64,000 bases of DNA, taken from the NCBI RefSeq assembly GCF_001571085.1, contig NZ_BCTC01000008.1, positions 44,134 through 108,133 of the forward strand, given 5' to 3'. Under the pieces are notes generated by a model. The model saw only the letters and a list, made by a program, of their open reading frames with translations. It was not told the DNA's origin and searched no databases. Shown piece by piece: positions 16,492-25,898 of the stretch. Within the stretch, counting starts at the first letter, position 1. Each line of letters begins with the position of its first letter. The position numbers were made by a program, and so were the translations under genes. This stretch comes from Azohydromonas lata NBRC 102462 (GTDB lineage Bacteria; Pseudomonadota; Gammaproteobacteria; Burkholderiales; Burkholderiaceae_C).

Positions 16492-18567
16492 CTACACCGC
16501 CCGCGCGGGGCCTTGCTGCAGCAGCGCCAGCAAGGCGCCCAGGTCCACGGGCTTGCTCAGGTGGCCGTCGAAGCCGGCGTCGCGCGAACGGGAGCGGTCC
16601 TGGTCCTGCGCCCAACCGGTCACGGCCACCAGCAGCGGGCAGTCGGGGCCCAGGCGCTCGCGGGCGGCGCGGGCCACCTCGTGGCCGTCACGCCCCGGCA
16701 TGCCGATGTCCAGCAGCGCCACCTGCGGGCGCTGCTGCTCCAGCAGCCGCAGCGCCTCGTTGCCGTCGGCGGCGCTGAGCACCTCGTGGCCGTGCAGCGC
16801 CAGCAGCGTGGACAGGCTGTCGCGCGCATCGGCGTTGTCGTCGGCCACCAGCACGCGCAAGGCGCCGGCCGGGCCGGCCGCGGGCGTCTCGGCCAAGGGG
16901 TTGGCGCTGCGCACCCGGCCCACGGGCACGCGCAGCGTGAACTCGCTGCCCTGGCCCACACCGGCGCTGGCCGCATCAATGCGCCCGCCGTGCAGCTCGG
17001 CCAGGCCACGCGACAGCGCCAGGCCTATGCCCAGGCCGCCGGCGCTGCGCTCGTCGTGCGCGGACACCTGCGAAAACATGCCGAACACGGTGGGCAGCAC
17101 CTCGGCCGGAATGCCAATGCCGTTGTCGGCCACGCTCACCACCACCTCGGCGCCCTGCACCTGCGCGCGCAAGCGGATGTGGCCGCCGGGGTCGGTGTAC
17201 TTGGCGGCATTGGTGAGCAGGTTGGAGAGGATCTGCGCCAGCCGCAGCGGGTCGGCCTCGAAGCACAGGGGCTCGTCCGGCGCCTCGACTTCCAGCCGGT
17301 GCTGCTTGGCGTCCAGCAGCGGGCGGGCGGTTTCGATGGCCGCATCCAGCACCGCGCGCAGCTCGGTGGCGCACTTGCGCAGCGCGAGCTTGCCGCGGGT
17401 GACGCGGGACATGTCGAGCAGGTCGTCCAGCAGCAGCGCCATGTGGCCGACCTGGCGGTCTATCACCTCGTGGCTCCAGCGCCGCTGCGCCTCGGTGGCG
17501 TTGGGTGCGCGCGAGACCTGTGCGGCCTGGCGTATGGGGGCCAGCGGGTTGCGCAGCTCGTGCGCGAGGGTGGCGAGGAACTCGTCCTTGCGCCGGTCCG
17601 TCTCGCGCAGCGCCTGCTCCTGGCGGCGGCTTTGCGTGACGTCGGTGAACCACACGGCCAGCCCCTGCGGCACCGGCGAGGCGATGACGTGGAAGCAGCG
17701 CCGCGCCGCGCCCGGGGGCTGCCAGTCGAAACCGCTGCCGCGGCCGGCGGCCGCGGCGGTGAGAAAGGGCTGCAGCGCTGCCTCGTCACCGCCCAGCGTG
17801 TCGCGCAGCAGTGCTTGCGCCGCAATGGAGCGACCCAACAGCGCCGCCGCGGCCGTGTTGGCGTAGGCCCAGCGCAGTTGCGGCGCGGCATCGGCCTCGG
17901 CGGCACCCTCGCAGGGCTCCAGGATGCCGAAGGGCAGCGGCGAGGAGGCCATCACGCCGGCCAGCCGCTCGTCAGCGCGTTGGGCGCGGCGCTGCGAGCG
18001 CTCGCGATCGGCGTGCACGGCGGCCTTGCGCGCGCAGATGTCGGCCAGGTGGCGAAGCCGCTCGTCAGGCTCGTCCGCCTGGCTCAGGTAGACCGACATG
18101 GCGCCTATCACCTGCCCGTCCAGCGCGATCAGCGGGGTGCTGTGCACACCGTGCACGCCCTGCTCGCGGGCCAGCGCATGCCATGGGGCGTAGCGCGGAT
18201 CGGCCTGCACGTCGCGCACCACCACGCGGCGCGCGCTTTGCACGGCCTGGCCGCAGGCGCCGTCGCCGCGGCGCAGCCGGGAGAGCACCTGGCGGGTGTG
18301 CTCGGACAGGCCCTCGCCGGCGGCCACGCGCAGCGTGGACCCGTCCGGCTCGCACAGCAGCACCGCGCCCAAGCGGGCGCCGTGAAAACGGCAAAGGGTT
18401 TGCAAAATCAGGTGGAGCTGCTGCTCCAGCGAGCGCACCTCCAGCAGCCGGCTGCTGAGCTCGTGCAGCGCCTGCAGGTCCGTGACCTGGCGGCTGAGAT
18501 CGGCGCGCTCCTGCCGCCCGGTGCCCAAGCACCGCAGCGGCCAGGCGCCGCGAAAGGAAAGAAACAT
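16492..18567 (-). CDS. Hybrid sensor histidine kinase (GAF-PAS-HisKA-HATPase-REC)
   Basis: 691-aa soluble hybrid kinase with no membrane segment. An N-terminal GAF domain (about 30-190) is followed by a PAS domain (about 205-330), HisKA with EFLATLAHELRNPL (phosphoacceptor His), HATPase with DNGIGI and GGLGIGLALSRGLAELHGG, and a C-terminal receiver (LRVLVADDNADAR, LLDIGMPG, LSKPVDLG). Intracellular ligand sensing is likely. No separate response regulator gene is adjacent, so output must pass through the receiver to a distant Hpt/regulator or be receiver-controlled. Confidence 0.92.
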   Translation of the reverse strand: MFLSFRGAWPLRCLGTGRQERADLSRQVTDLQALHELSSRLLEVRSLEQQLHLILQTLCRFHGARLGAVLLCEPDGSTLRVAAGEGLSEHTRQVLSRLRRGDGACGQAVQSARRVVVRDVQADPRYAPWHALAREQGVHGVHSTPLIALDGQVIGAMSVYLSQADEPDERLRHLADICARKAAVHADRERSQRRAQRADERLAGVMASSPLPFGILEPCEGAAEADAAPQLRWAYANTAAAALLGRSIAAQALLRDTLGGDEAALQPFLTAAAAGRGSGFDWQPPGAARRCFHVIASPVPQGLAVWFTDVTQSRRQEQALRETDRRKDEFLATLAHELRNPLAPIRQAAQVSRAPNATEAQRRWSHEVIDRQVGHMALLLDDLLDMSRVTRGKLALRKCATELRAVLDAAIETARPLLDAKQHRLEVEAPDEPLCFEADPLRLAQILSNLLTNAAKYTDPGGHIRLRAQVQGAEVVVSVADNGIGIPAEVLPTVFGMFSQVSAHDERSAGGLGIGLALSRGLAELHGGRIDAASAGVGQGSEFTLRVPVGRVRSANPLAETPAAGPAGALRVLVADDNADARDSLSTLLALHGHEVLSAADGNEALRLLEQQRPQVALLDIGMPGRDGHEVARAARERLGPDCPLLVAVTGWAQDQDRSRSRDAGFDGHLSKPVDLGALLALLQQGPARAV

Positions 18568-18733
18568 GGCAGCCCGTCCTCGTCTGGACCATCAGCCTAG
18601 GGCTTGACGCCCGCGCGGCTGTAACAACATCGGTGCGGGACGGGCTCGGCCACCGCGCCCACCCCTGGACATGCAACGCGGGCGGCAGGCAGCCATGCAG
18701 CCCGGGCGGTCAAGTATGCGACAGGGCGCCGCG

Positions 18734-19213
18734 TCAGCGCGGCGGGGTGGGCGCCGGCGGGCCGCCGTCCGCCGGCAGGGGAGGCGTGGCCGGTGCAGGC
18801 GGATTGGGACTGGGCGTGGGTTGGCGCTCGGCGTCGGTGGAGGGCATGGGCTGCGCCGGCTCCACGCTGCGCAGCTCGCGCAGCACGCCGCCGCCGGTGA
18901 CGCTGCCGCTGGTGGCGCCGCTCTGTATGCGGCGCTCACACTCGGCCCGGTCAGCGGCTGGCAGCGGCTGGCAGCGCTGCAGGGCGTTTTGCGCGTAGCG
19001 GTCGTCGCTCACGGCCGCGGCGCCGCGGCGGGCGTGGCGCGCCTCCTGGTAGGCCGCGGCGGCTTCGCGCAGGCAGGTGGAGCGGTCCTGCCCCGACTGT
19101 CCGCTCGTGCACGCTGCGCGCTCGCGCTCGTAGGTGGCGCGTGCGTTGTCGGCAGCCGACACCACGGCCGCGCACCCTATGGAAGCCGTCAACAGGATCA
19201 AGAAGGTCTTCAT
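18734..19213 (-). CDS. Secreted hypothetical protein, Cys- and Pro-rich
   Basis: 159-aa protein with a signal peptide (MKTFLILLTASIGCAAVVSA, cleaved near AAD). The mature part has regularly placed cysteines (RAACTSG, STCLREA, LQRCQPL, AECERRI) that could form two disulfides, then a Pro-rich tail (PTPSPNPPAPATPPLP). Resembles small periplasmic proteins common in Burkholderiales annotated as hypothetical; no known domain recognised. Codes alone, with 166 bp to the hybrid kinase gene downstream. Confidence 0.75.
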   Translation of the reverse strand: MKTFLILLTASIGCAAVVSAADNARATYERERAACTSGQSGQDRSTCLREAAAAYQEARHARRGAAAVSDDRYAQNALQRCQPLPAADRAECERRIQSGATSGSVTGGGVLRELRSVEPAQPMPSTDAERQPTPSPNPPAPATPPLPADGGPPAPTPPR

Positions 19214-19413
19214 GGCTGCACCTCTGACGCACCCCTAGCAGCCGGCGTGCCGCTGCTGCGTGGTGGGCCGGATTGAAGCCCTGTGCGGGGGCTTCGTCCA
19301 TCGTGCGGGCGGGTGACGCCGGCAAGAAATCTTGTGCCTGGGCAACAGCCTGTAGAGCGCCCACAAGGAGGCGCACGGGGCGGCGCATGTGAACGCCGGG
19401 GCACACCCGGAAA

Positions 19414-19464
19414 CAAAAACCCCGGCTGCCGGACCGCCGTGTCAACGGCGGCCGCCAGCCGGGG
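19414..19464 (-). terminator. Intrinsic terminator after hbd
   Basis: Minus strand: CCCCGGCTG (19464-19456) pairs perfectly with CAGCCGGGG (19428-19420), with an inner CCGCCG/CGGCGG stem, then a T-run (19419-19415). It lies 50 bp downstream of the 3-hydroxyacyl-CoA dehydrogenase stop and should end the icmF-hbd transcript. Confidence 0.88.
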
Positions 19465-19513
19465 AGCGTGATGCGCGGCGCAGGGCGGGCCGCCTGGGGG
19501 CCCGCGCGCGCGG

Positions 19514-20365
19514 TCAGGCGTAGTTGTAGAAGCCGCGGCCCGTCTTGCGGCCCAAGCGGCCGGCCTGGACCATTTCACGCAGCAGCGGCGCGGGGCGGTA
19601 CTTGGTGTCGCCGAAGCCCTCGTGGAACACTTCCATGATGCTGAGCATGGTGTCCAGGCCGATGAGGTCGGCCAGGGCCAGCGGGCCGATGGGGTGGTTG
19701 CAGCCCAGCTTCATGCCGGCATCGATGTCTTCCGCCGTGGCCAGGCCCTCCTGCAGCACGAAGATGGCCTCGTTGATCATCGGACACAGGATGCGGTTGA
19801 CCACGAAGCCCGGGCTGTTCTTCACCGTCACGGGCGTCTTGCCCACGGCGTGGGCGAAGGCCGCGGCCAGGGCATGCGTGGCGTCCGAGGTCTGCAGGCC
19901 GCGAATGACTTCCAGCAGCCCCATGAGCGGCACGGGGTTGAAGAAGTGCAGGCCGATGCAGCGCTCGGGCTTGTTGAGCACGGCGGCGAGCTGCGTGATG
20001 GAGATGGACGAGGTGTTGGAGGCAATGACGGTCTCGTCGCCGACGATGCTCTCCACCTGGCGCAGGATGCGCAGCTTCAGGTCCGGGTTCTCGGTGGCGG
20101 CCTCGATGACGATCTGCGCGTCCTTGAGTTGCGCGTAGTCCGTGGTGCCGGTGACCAGCGCCAGCGCCGCGTCCTTTTGCGCGGCGGTGAGCTTTTCCTT
20201 CTTGACCAGGCGGTCCAGGCTGCCGGAGAGCGTCTTGACGCCGCGCTGCACCGCCTCGTCCGAGATGTCCACCATCACCACCTGGATGCCCGCCACGGCG
20301 CACACCTGTGCGATGCCATTGCCCATGGTGCCCGCGCCAATGACGCCGATGTGCTCGATCTTCAT
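19514..20365 (-). CDS. 3-hydroxybutyryl-CoA dehydrogenase
   Basis: 283-aa NAD-dependent dehydrogenase that oxidises (S)-3-hydroxybutyryl-CoA or relatives. It begins MKIEHIGVIGAGTMGNGIAQ (Rossmann GxGxxG), with the catalytic-dyad region IGLHFFNPVPLMGLLEVI and the C-terminal NGF-like signature (KNSPGFVVNRILCPMINEA) all intact; length is normal for the family. ATG 20365 has a GGAAGG ribosome site. It lies 36 bp after icmF on the same strand and is followed by a terminator, so icmF-hbd is a two-gene operon for short- or branched-chain acyl-CoA use. Confidence 0.94.
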   Translation of the reverse strand: MKIEHIGVIGAGTMGNGIAQVCAVAGIQVVMVDISDEAVQRGVKTLSGSLDRLVKKEKLTAAQKDAALALVTGTTDYAQLKDAQIVIEAATENPDLKLRILRQVESIVGDETVIASNTSSISITQLAAVLNKPERCIGLHFFNPVPLMGLLEVIRGLQTSDATHALAAAFAHAVGKTPVTVKNSPGFVVNRILCPMINEAIFVLQEGLATAEDIDAGMKLGCNHPIGPLALADLIGLDTMLSIMEVFHEGFGDTKYRPAPLLREMVQAGRLGRKTGRGFYNYA

Positions 20366-20401
20366 GCCTTCCCTTTCCAAAACTCGGTAGAAACCCGAAA
20401 C

Positions 20402-23400
20402 CTACATACTACGGCGGTACTGCCCGCCCACTTCAAACAGCGCGTGCGTGATCTGCCCAAGCGAGCACACGCGCACCGCGTCCATCAGCACGCCGAACAC
20501 GTTCTCGCCCTCGATCACGGCCTGCTGCAGCCGCTTCAGCATGGCCGGCGCTTCGCCGGCGTGGCGGGCGTGGAAGTCGGCCAGGCGCTGCAGTTGCGAC
20601 TGCTTTTCGTCCTCCGTGGAGCGCGCCAGCTCGATGTGGTCCGGCACCGGCTCGCCATGCGGGTTGCGGAAGGTGTTGACGCCGATGATGGGATGCTCGC
20701 CCGTGTGCTTGAGCATCTCGTAGTGCAGGCTCTCTTCCTGGATCTTGCTGCGCTGGTAGCCGGTTTCCATCGCACCCAGCACGCCGCCGCGCTCGGCAAT
20801 GCGCTCGAACTCGGACAACACTGCCTCCTCGACCAGCTCCGTGAGCTCGTCCAAGACGAACGCGCCCTGGTTGGGGTTCTCGCATTTGGCCAGGCCCCAC
20901 TCGCGGTTGATGATCAACTGGATCGCCATGGCGCGGCGCACGCTCTCCTCGGTGGGCGTGGTGATGGCCTCGTCGTAGGCGTTGGTGTGCAGCGAGTTGC
21001 AGTTGTCGTAGATGGCGATCAGCGCCTGCAGCGTGGTGCGTATGTCGTTGAAGGCGATCTCCTGCGCGTGCAGGCTGCGGCCGCTGGTCTGGATGTGGTA
21101 CTTCAGCTTTTGCGAGCGGTCGTTGGCGCCGTAACGGTCGTGCAGGGCCACGGCCCAGATGCGGCGGGCCACGCGGCCCAGCACCGTGTACTCCGCATCC
21201 ATCCCGTTGCTGAAGAAGAAGCTCAGGTTGGGCGCGAAGTCGTCGATGTGCATGCCGCGCGCGAGGTAGGCCTCCACCAACGTGAAACCGTTGGACAGCG
21301 TGAAGGCGAGCTGGCTGATGGGGTTGGCCCCGGCTTCGGCAATGTGGTAGCCGGAGATGGAGACGGAGTAGAAATTGCGCACCCCGTGCTGGACGAACCA
21401 CTGCGCGATGTCGCCCATCACCTTGAGGCTGAACTCGGTGGAGAAGATGCAGGTGTTCTGGCCCTGGTCCTCCTTGAGGATGTCGGCCTGTACCGTGCCG
21501 CGCACGTTGGCCAGCACCCAGGCGCGGATCTGTGCCGCCTCTTCGGCCGTCGGCTCGCGGCCCTTCTCGGCCTGGAAGCGTTCGAGCTGCTGGTCGATCG
21601 CCGTGTTCATGAACATGGCCAGGAGGGTCGGCGCCGGCCCGTTGATGGTCATGCTCACGCTCGTGCTCGGGTCGCACAGGTTGAAGCCGTCGTAGAGGAC
21701 TTTCAAATCGTCCAGCGTGGCGATGCTCACGCCGGAGTTGCCCACCTTGCCGTAGATGTCCGGGCGCGGGTCGGGGTCGGCGCCGTAGAGGGTGACGGAG
21801 TCGAAGGCGGTGGACAGGCGCTTGGCCGGCATGCCGTCGGACAGGAGCTTGAAACGCCGGTTGGTGCGGAAGGCGTCGCCCTCGCCGGCGAACATGCGCG
21901 TCGGGTCCTCGTTCTCGCGCTTGAAGGGGAAGGTGCCCGCGGTGTAGGGGAAGCTGCCCGGCACGTTCTCCAGCAGCAGCCACTTCAGCAGCTCGCCATG
22001 GTCCTCGTACTGCGGCAGGACGACCTTGCGCACCTTGTTGCCGGACAGCGTGGTGTGCGTGAGCGCGGTGCGGATTTCCTTGTCGCGGATCTTCACGACG
22101 TACTCGTCGCCCGCGTAGGCCTTCACCACCTCCGGCCACTGCGCCAGCAGCTTCGCGGCCTTGGCGTCCTGCTGTTGTGCGCGCACCTCGGCGAGCTGCA
22201 GCACGGTCTTGCGGGCGCCGTCGCGGGTGGGGTCCGCCTCGTGCAGCATGCGCGCGCTCTCGCGCAACTGCTGCAGCTCGCGCGCGAGCCTGGCTTGGGC
22301 GCGGGCGCGCTGCTTGTAGCCGCGCACCGCCTCGGCGATGTCGGCCAGGTAGCGCGTGCGCGCCGCCGGGACGATGGCCATGCCCTGCGTGCTGTGGCGC
22401 GTGTCCACCGGCGGCAGCCGGCCCTCGCGCAGCGGCAGGCCCAGCTCGGCCAGGCGCGCCTTCAGCGCCTGGTACAGCGCGGTGACGCCGTCGTCGTTGA
22501 AGCGGCTGGCCATGGTGCCGAAGACGGGCATCTCTTCCGGCCGCCTGCAGAAGTCCTCGCGGTTGCGCTGCACCTGCTTGGCCACGTCGCGCAGGGCGTC
22601 CAGCGCGCCCTTGCGGTCGAACTTGTTGATGGCCACGAACTCGGCGAAGTCCAGCATGTCGATCTTTTCGAGCTGGCTGGCGGCGCCGAACTCCGGCGTC
22701 ATCACGTACATGGGCACGTCCACCAGCGGCGCGATGGCGGCGTCGCCCTGGCCTATGCCGGAGGTTTCCACGATCACGAGGTCGAAGCCCGCGCACTTGC
22801 AGGCGGCAATGACGTCCGGCAGCGCGGCGCTGACCTCGCTGCCCGCGGCGCGCGTGGCCAGGCTGCGCATGTACACGCGCGCGCCCGCCTGCCAGGGGCC
22901 GATGGCGTTCATGCGGATGCGGTCGCCCAGCAGCGCGCCGCCGCTCTTGCGCCGCGAGGGGTCTATGGAGACGACGGCGATGCGCAAGGCGTCGTCCTGG
23001 TCCAGGCGCAGGCGGCGGATCAGCTCGTCGGTGAGGCTGCTCTTGCCCGCGCCGCCGGTGCCGGTGATGCCCAGCACGGGCACGCAGCGCTGGGCGGCGC
23101 CGTCGTGCAGCGCCTTCACGAGGTCCGTGTCCACCGCGCCGCCTTCCAGCGCCGTGACGAGTTGCGACAGCGCGCGCCAGGCGGCGTCGGAATGCCCCTG
23201 AACGGCCGCGATGTCCGCGGGCGCGGCGTCGCAGAGGTCGCGGTCGCAGCGCATGAGCATCTCGCCGATCATCCCCTGCAGGCCCATGCGCTGGCCGTCC
23301 TCGGGGCTGTAGATGCGCGTGACGCCGGCGTCCTGCAGCTCGCGGATCTCGGCCGGGACGATCACGCCGCCGCCGCCGCCAAAGACGCGGATGTCGGCCC

Positions 23401-23695
23401 CGCCCCGTGCGCGCAGCAGCTCCACCATGTACTTGAAGAACTCGACGTGCCCGCCCTGGTAGGAGCTGACGGCGATGCCGTGCGCGTCCTCCTGCAGCGC
23501 GGCGGTGACGATGTCGTCCACCGAGCGGTTGTGGCCCAGGTGGATCACTTCCGCGCCCATGCCCATGAGGATGCGCCGCATGATGTTGATGGAGGCGTCG
23601 TGCCCGTCGAACAGCGAGGCGGCGGTGACGAAGCGCAGCCGGTGCACCGGGCGGTACTCGGCGAGCGACTTGAATTCGGCGGACAAATCGGTCAT
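20402..23695 (-). CDS. icmF: Fused isobutyryl-CoA mutase IcmF
   Basis: Adenosylcobalamin-dependent mutase (1,097 aa) interconverting isobutyryl-CoA and butyryl-CoA, in some members also pivalyl-CoA. Three parts in one chain: B12-binding domain (about 1-140; DGHDAS 30-35 carries the cobalt-ligating His), a MeaB-like GTPase chaperone (about 200-480; Walker A GTGGAGKS 212-219), and the mutase domain (about 560-1097) with PGSFPYTAG, where Phe replaces the methylmalonyl-CoA mutase Tyr. Full length for the family. AGGAGA precedes the ATG at 23695. Divergent from an AraC-type regulator and followed by hbd. Confidence 0.94.
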   Translation of the reverse strand: MTDLSAEFKSLAEYRPVHRLRFVTAASLFDGHDASINIMRRILMGMGAEVIHLGHNRSVDDIVTAALQEDAHGIAVSSYQGGHVEFFKYMVELLRARGGADIRVFGGGGGVIVPAEIRELQDAGVTRIYSPEDGQRMGLQGMIGEMLMRCDRDLCDAAPADIAAVQGHSDAAWRALSQLVTALEGGAVDTDLVKALHDGAAQRCVPVLGITGTGGAGKSSLTDELIRRLRLDQDDALRIAVVSIDPSRRKSGGALLGDRIRMNAIGPWQAGARVYMRSLATRAAGSEVSAALPDVIAACKCAGFDLVIVETSGIGQGDAAIAPLVDVPMYVMTPEFGAASQLEKIDMLDFAEFVAINKFDRKGALDALRDVAKQVQRNREDFCRRPEEMPVFGTMASRFNDDGVTALYQALKARLAELGLPLREGRLPPVDTRHSTQGMAIVPAARTRYLADIAEAVRGYKQRARAQARLARELQQLRESARMLHEADPTRDGARKTVLQLAEVRAQQQDAKAAKLLAQWPEVVKAYAGDEYVVKIRDKEIRTALTHTTLSGNKVRKVVLPQYEDHGELLKWLLLENVPGSFPYTAGTFPFKRENEDPTRMFAGEGDAFRTNRRFKLLSDGMPAKRLSTAFDSVTLYGADPDPRPDIYGKVGNSGVSIATLDDLKVLYDGFNLCDPSTSVSMTINGPAPTLLAMFMNTAIDQQLERFQAEKGREPTAEEAAQIRAWVLANVRGTVQADILKEDQGQNTCIFSTEFSLKVMGDIAQWFVQHGVRNFYSVSISGYHIAEAGANPISQLAFTLSNGFTLVEAYLARGMHIDDFAPNLSFFFSNGMDAEYTVLGRVARRIWAVALHDRYGANDRSQKLKYHIQTSGRSLHAQEIAFNDIRTTLQALIAIYDNCNSLHTNAYDEAITTPTEESVRRAMAIQLIINREWGLAKCENPNQGAFVLDELTELVEEAVLSEFERIAERGGVLGAMETGYQRSKIQEESLHYEMLKHTGEHPIIGVNTFRNPHGEPVPDHIELARSTEDEKQSQLQRLADFHARHAGEAPAMLKRLQQAVIEGENVFGVLMDAVRVCSLGQITHALFEVGGQYRRSM

Positions 23696-23784
23696 GGCGG
23701 CGTCTCCTGGCTGTAGCTCTTGTCTGGAGCGCGACGATAGGCCGCTTGCGCCCGTCGCGCGATGGTCTGCGGCATCAACCGCGT

Positions 23785-23799
23785 TGGCAGTTTTTGCCA
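23785..23799. promoter_or_regulatory. Inverted repeat in the icmF/araC-type intergenic region
   Basis: TGGCA-GTTTT-TGCCA, a perfect 5-bp inverted repeat, lies 90 bp upstream of icmF and 45 bp upstream of the regulator gene, in the only intergenic gap (148 bp) between them. A candidate operator for the AraC-type regulator or another factor; support is symmetry and location only. Confidence 0.45.
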
Positions 23800-23843
23800 G
23801 TCCCAGGCCGCTAGACTGGCCGGAAATCTTTGCCTTGAACGCC

Positions 23844-24917
23844 ATGCTCCCCAGCAGCGAAGCCGCCATTGCCGCGCTACCTGCCGCCACGCCCGTGGAG
23901 GAAAAGGACACCGTTTCGGTGGCCTTCGTCGCCGCCGCGCTGGCGCGGCTCACCGAGCCGGCCCGCGCGCGCGCCCTGGCCGCCGCCGGCATACAGGCCG
24001 AGCTGCTGCGCACGCCGCAGGCGCGCGTGACGGCCGACGCCTTCGCCGCGCTGTGGCTGGCGGCGGCGCGCGAGCTGGACGACGAGTTCTTCGGCCTGGA
24101 CGCCCGCCGCATGAAGTCCGGCAGTTTCAAACTGCTCTGCCGCTCGCTGCTGCCGGCACGGGACCTGGGGCAAGGGCTGCGGCGGGTGCTGCAGGGTTTC
24201 AATTGCCTGCTGGACGACGTGGGCGGCGAGCTTCTACAGCGCGGGGACGAGGCCGTGGTGACGCTGCACAACCGCGTGGCCGAGCCTGAGGCCCACCGCT
24301 TCGCCGCCGAGACTTTCCTGGTGCTCGTCCACGGCCTGATGTGCTGGCTGGCCGGGCGGCGCATTCCCCTGCGCTGGGCGCGGTTCGACTACCCGCGGCC
24401 CGCGCATGCGCGCGAATACGCGGCCATGTACTCGCCGGAGTCCGCCTTCGAGGCAGCGGAAACCGCCATCGCCTTCGACGCCGCGCTGCTGGCCGTGCCG
24501 GTGGCGCAGGACGAGCGCAGCCTGAAAGCGTTCCTGGCGGCGGCGCCGCGCTCCGTCTTCCTGAAATACCGCAATGAGGAAGGCATGGCCGCCCGCGTGC
24601 GCCGCCGCCTGAAGCCTTGCGTGGAATCCGGGGCCGAGTGGCCGCAATTTGAAACCGTCGCGGCCGAGCTGCACCTGAGCGCCAACACGCTGCGCCGCCG
24701 CCTGGCCGCCGAGGGCGCGAGCTACCAGGGCATCAAGGACACGCTGCGCCGCGACGCGGCCATCCACTTGCTCACCGGCAGCCGGCTGAGCGTGGAGGCC
24801 ATCGCCGCGCGTCTGGGCTACGAGGACGCCAGCGCCTTCCACCGAGCCTTTCGCAAGTGGCTCAACACGCAGCCGGGCGAATACCGGATGCGGGCCGCTC
24901 CACCGCCATCCACCTGA
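23844..24917 (+). CDS. AraC family transcriptional regulator (OruR-like)
   Basis: 357-aa regulator: an N-terminal ligand-binding domain of the arabinose-binding/OruR type (about 20-210; [29 protein letters not shown]) and a C-terminal AraC double helix-turn-helix (about 265-350; [20 protein letters not shown] and [20 protein letters not shown]). It is divergent from icmF but also ends only 8 bp before the pyrroline-2-carboxylate reductase gene on its own strand, so it could control either the acyl-CoA operon, the hydroxyproline genes, or both. ATG at 23844; upstream in-frame codons lie inside icmF. Confidence 0.9.
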   Translation: MLPSSEAAIAALPAATPVEEKDTVSVAFVAAALARLTEPARARALAAAGIQAELLRTPQARVTADAFAALWLAAARELDDEFFGLDARRMKSGSFKLLCRSLLPARDLGQGLRRVLQGFNCLLDDVGGELLQRGDEAVVTLHNRVAEPEAHRFAAETFLVLVHGLMCWLAGRRIPLRWARFDYPRPAHAREYAAMYSPESAFEAAETAIAFDAALLAVPVAQDERSLKAFLAAAPRSVFLKYRNEEGMAARVRRRLKPCVESGAEWPQFETVAAELHLSANTLRRRLAAEGASYQGIKDTLRRDAAIHLLTGSRLSVEAIAARLGYEDASAFHRAFRKWLNTQPGEYRMRAAPPPST

Positions 24918-24925
24918 AGTACCCG

Positions 24926-25861
24926 ATGAATTCAACGATCGACAAGCTGCCCGTCTACGACGCGGCCGAAACCGCCGCCGCGCTGGACTACCCCGCGCTG
25001 GTGGCCGCCATCGCCACCGCCGCGCTGGACGTTGAAACCGGCGCCATCACCAGCCCCGAGCGCCAGGTGCTGCCCCTGGGCCCCGGCGGCGTGATGCTGA
25101 GCATGCCGGCCACGGCCGCCGACATCGGCATCCACAAGTTGGTGAATGTGCAGCCCGCCAACGCGCGGCGCGGCCTGCCGACCATCCACGGCACGGTGAC
25201 GGTGTTCGACGCCGCCACGGGCCGCCCCTTGGGCGTGCTGGACGGCCCCACCGTCACGGGACGGCGCACGGCGGCCGTCTCGCTGCTGGCCCTGCAGCGG
25301 CTGCTGCCAGCGCCGCCCAAGGCGGTACTGCTGTTCGGCACGGGCACGCAGGCGGTACACCACGTGCAGGCGCTGCACGCGATTTACCCGGACACCACGC
25401 TGTGGGTGAAAAGCCGCAGCCTCGAAAGTGCCCAGGCCTTCTGCGACCAGCAACGCGTGCTGCACAAGGACATGCGCCCCTGCGGCGACGGGCTGCCGCA
25501 AGACTTCGACGCCGTCATCACGCTCACCACCAGCACCGAGCCCGTCTATGACGAAGCCGCCCGCCCCGGCCGCCTGGTCGTGGGCGTGGGCGCCTTCAAG
25601 CCGGAAATGGCCGAGATCGGCCAGGCCACGCTGGACGGCAGCGACCTCTACGCCGACGACCCCGCCGGTGCCCGCCACGAGGCCGGCGACCTGCTGCGCG
25701 CAGGCGTGGACTGGTCCCGCGTCGCCTCGCTGGCGCATGCCGTGCGCAAGCCGGCCGATTTCAACCGTCCCATCGTCTTCAAGAGCGTCGGTTGCGCCGC
25801 CTGGGATTTGGCTGCCGCGCGCGTAGCCATTTTCAATCTCGGCCTGACCCCGCAATCCTGA
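24926..25861 (+). CDS. lhpI: Delta-1-pyrroline-2-carboxylate reductase (ornithine cyclodeaminase/mu-crystallin family)
   Basis: 311-aa NAD(P)H-dependent imine reductase of the ornithine cyclodeaminase/mu-crystallin family. Family landmarks: PGGVMLSMPA, HKLVNVQPANARRGLPTIHG, TGRRTAAVS, a Rossmann motif LLFGTGTQAVHHVQAL, and VVGVGAFKPEMAEI. On sequence alone it could be an ornithine cyclodeaminase, but the next gene encodes a trans-3-hydroxy-L-proline dehydratase whose product is the substrate of this reductase, so pyrroline-2-carboxylate to L-proline is the likely reaction (also possibly piperideine-2-carboxylate). ATG 24926 follows the regulator stop by 8 bp; weak ribosome site suggests coupling. 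Confidence 0.85.
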   Translation: MNSTIDKLPVYDAAETAAALDYPALVAAIATAALDVETGAITSPERQVLPLGPGGVMLSMPATAADIGIHKLVNVQPANARRGLPTIHGTVTVFDAATGRPLGVLDGPTVTGRRTAAVSLLALQRLLPAPPKAVLLFGTGTQAVHHVQALHAIYPDTTLWVKSRSLESAQAFCDQQRVLHKDMRPCGDGLPQDFDAVITLTTSTEPVYDEAARPGRLVVGVGAFKPEMAEIGQATLDGSDLYADDPAGARHEAGDLLRAGVDWSRVASLAHAVRKPADFNRPIVFKSVGCAAWDLAAARVAIFNLGLTPQS

Positions 25862-25898
25862 ATTCACGCCTTACTCCTCCAGCATTACCGGAGCCCCC

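Noticed and set aside
19622..23716. A 1,364-codon open frame antisense to icmF
   Set aside because: Its translation is His/Arg/Ala/Val-rich low-complexity sequence typical of antisense frames in high-GC DNA, and the opposite strand encodes a complete, motif-rich IcmF.
24926..25861. Plain ornithine cyclodeaminase
   Set aside because: Possible on sequence alone, but the neighbouring Cys/Thr dehydratase makes pyrroline-2-carboxylate reduction the better reading.
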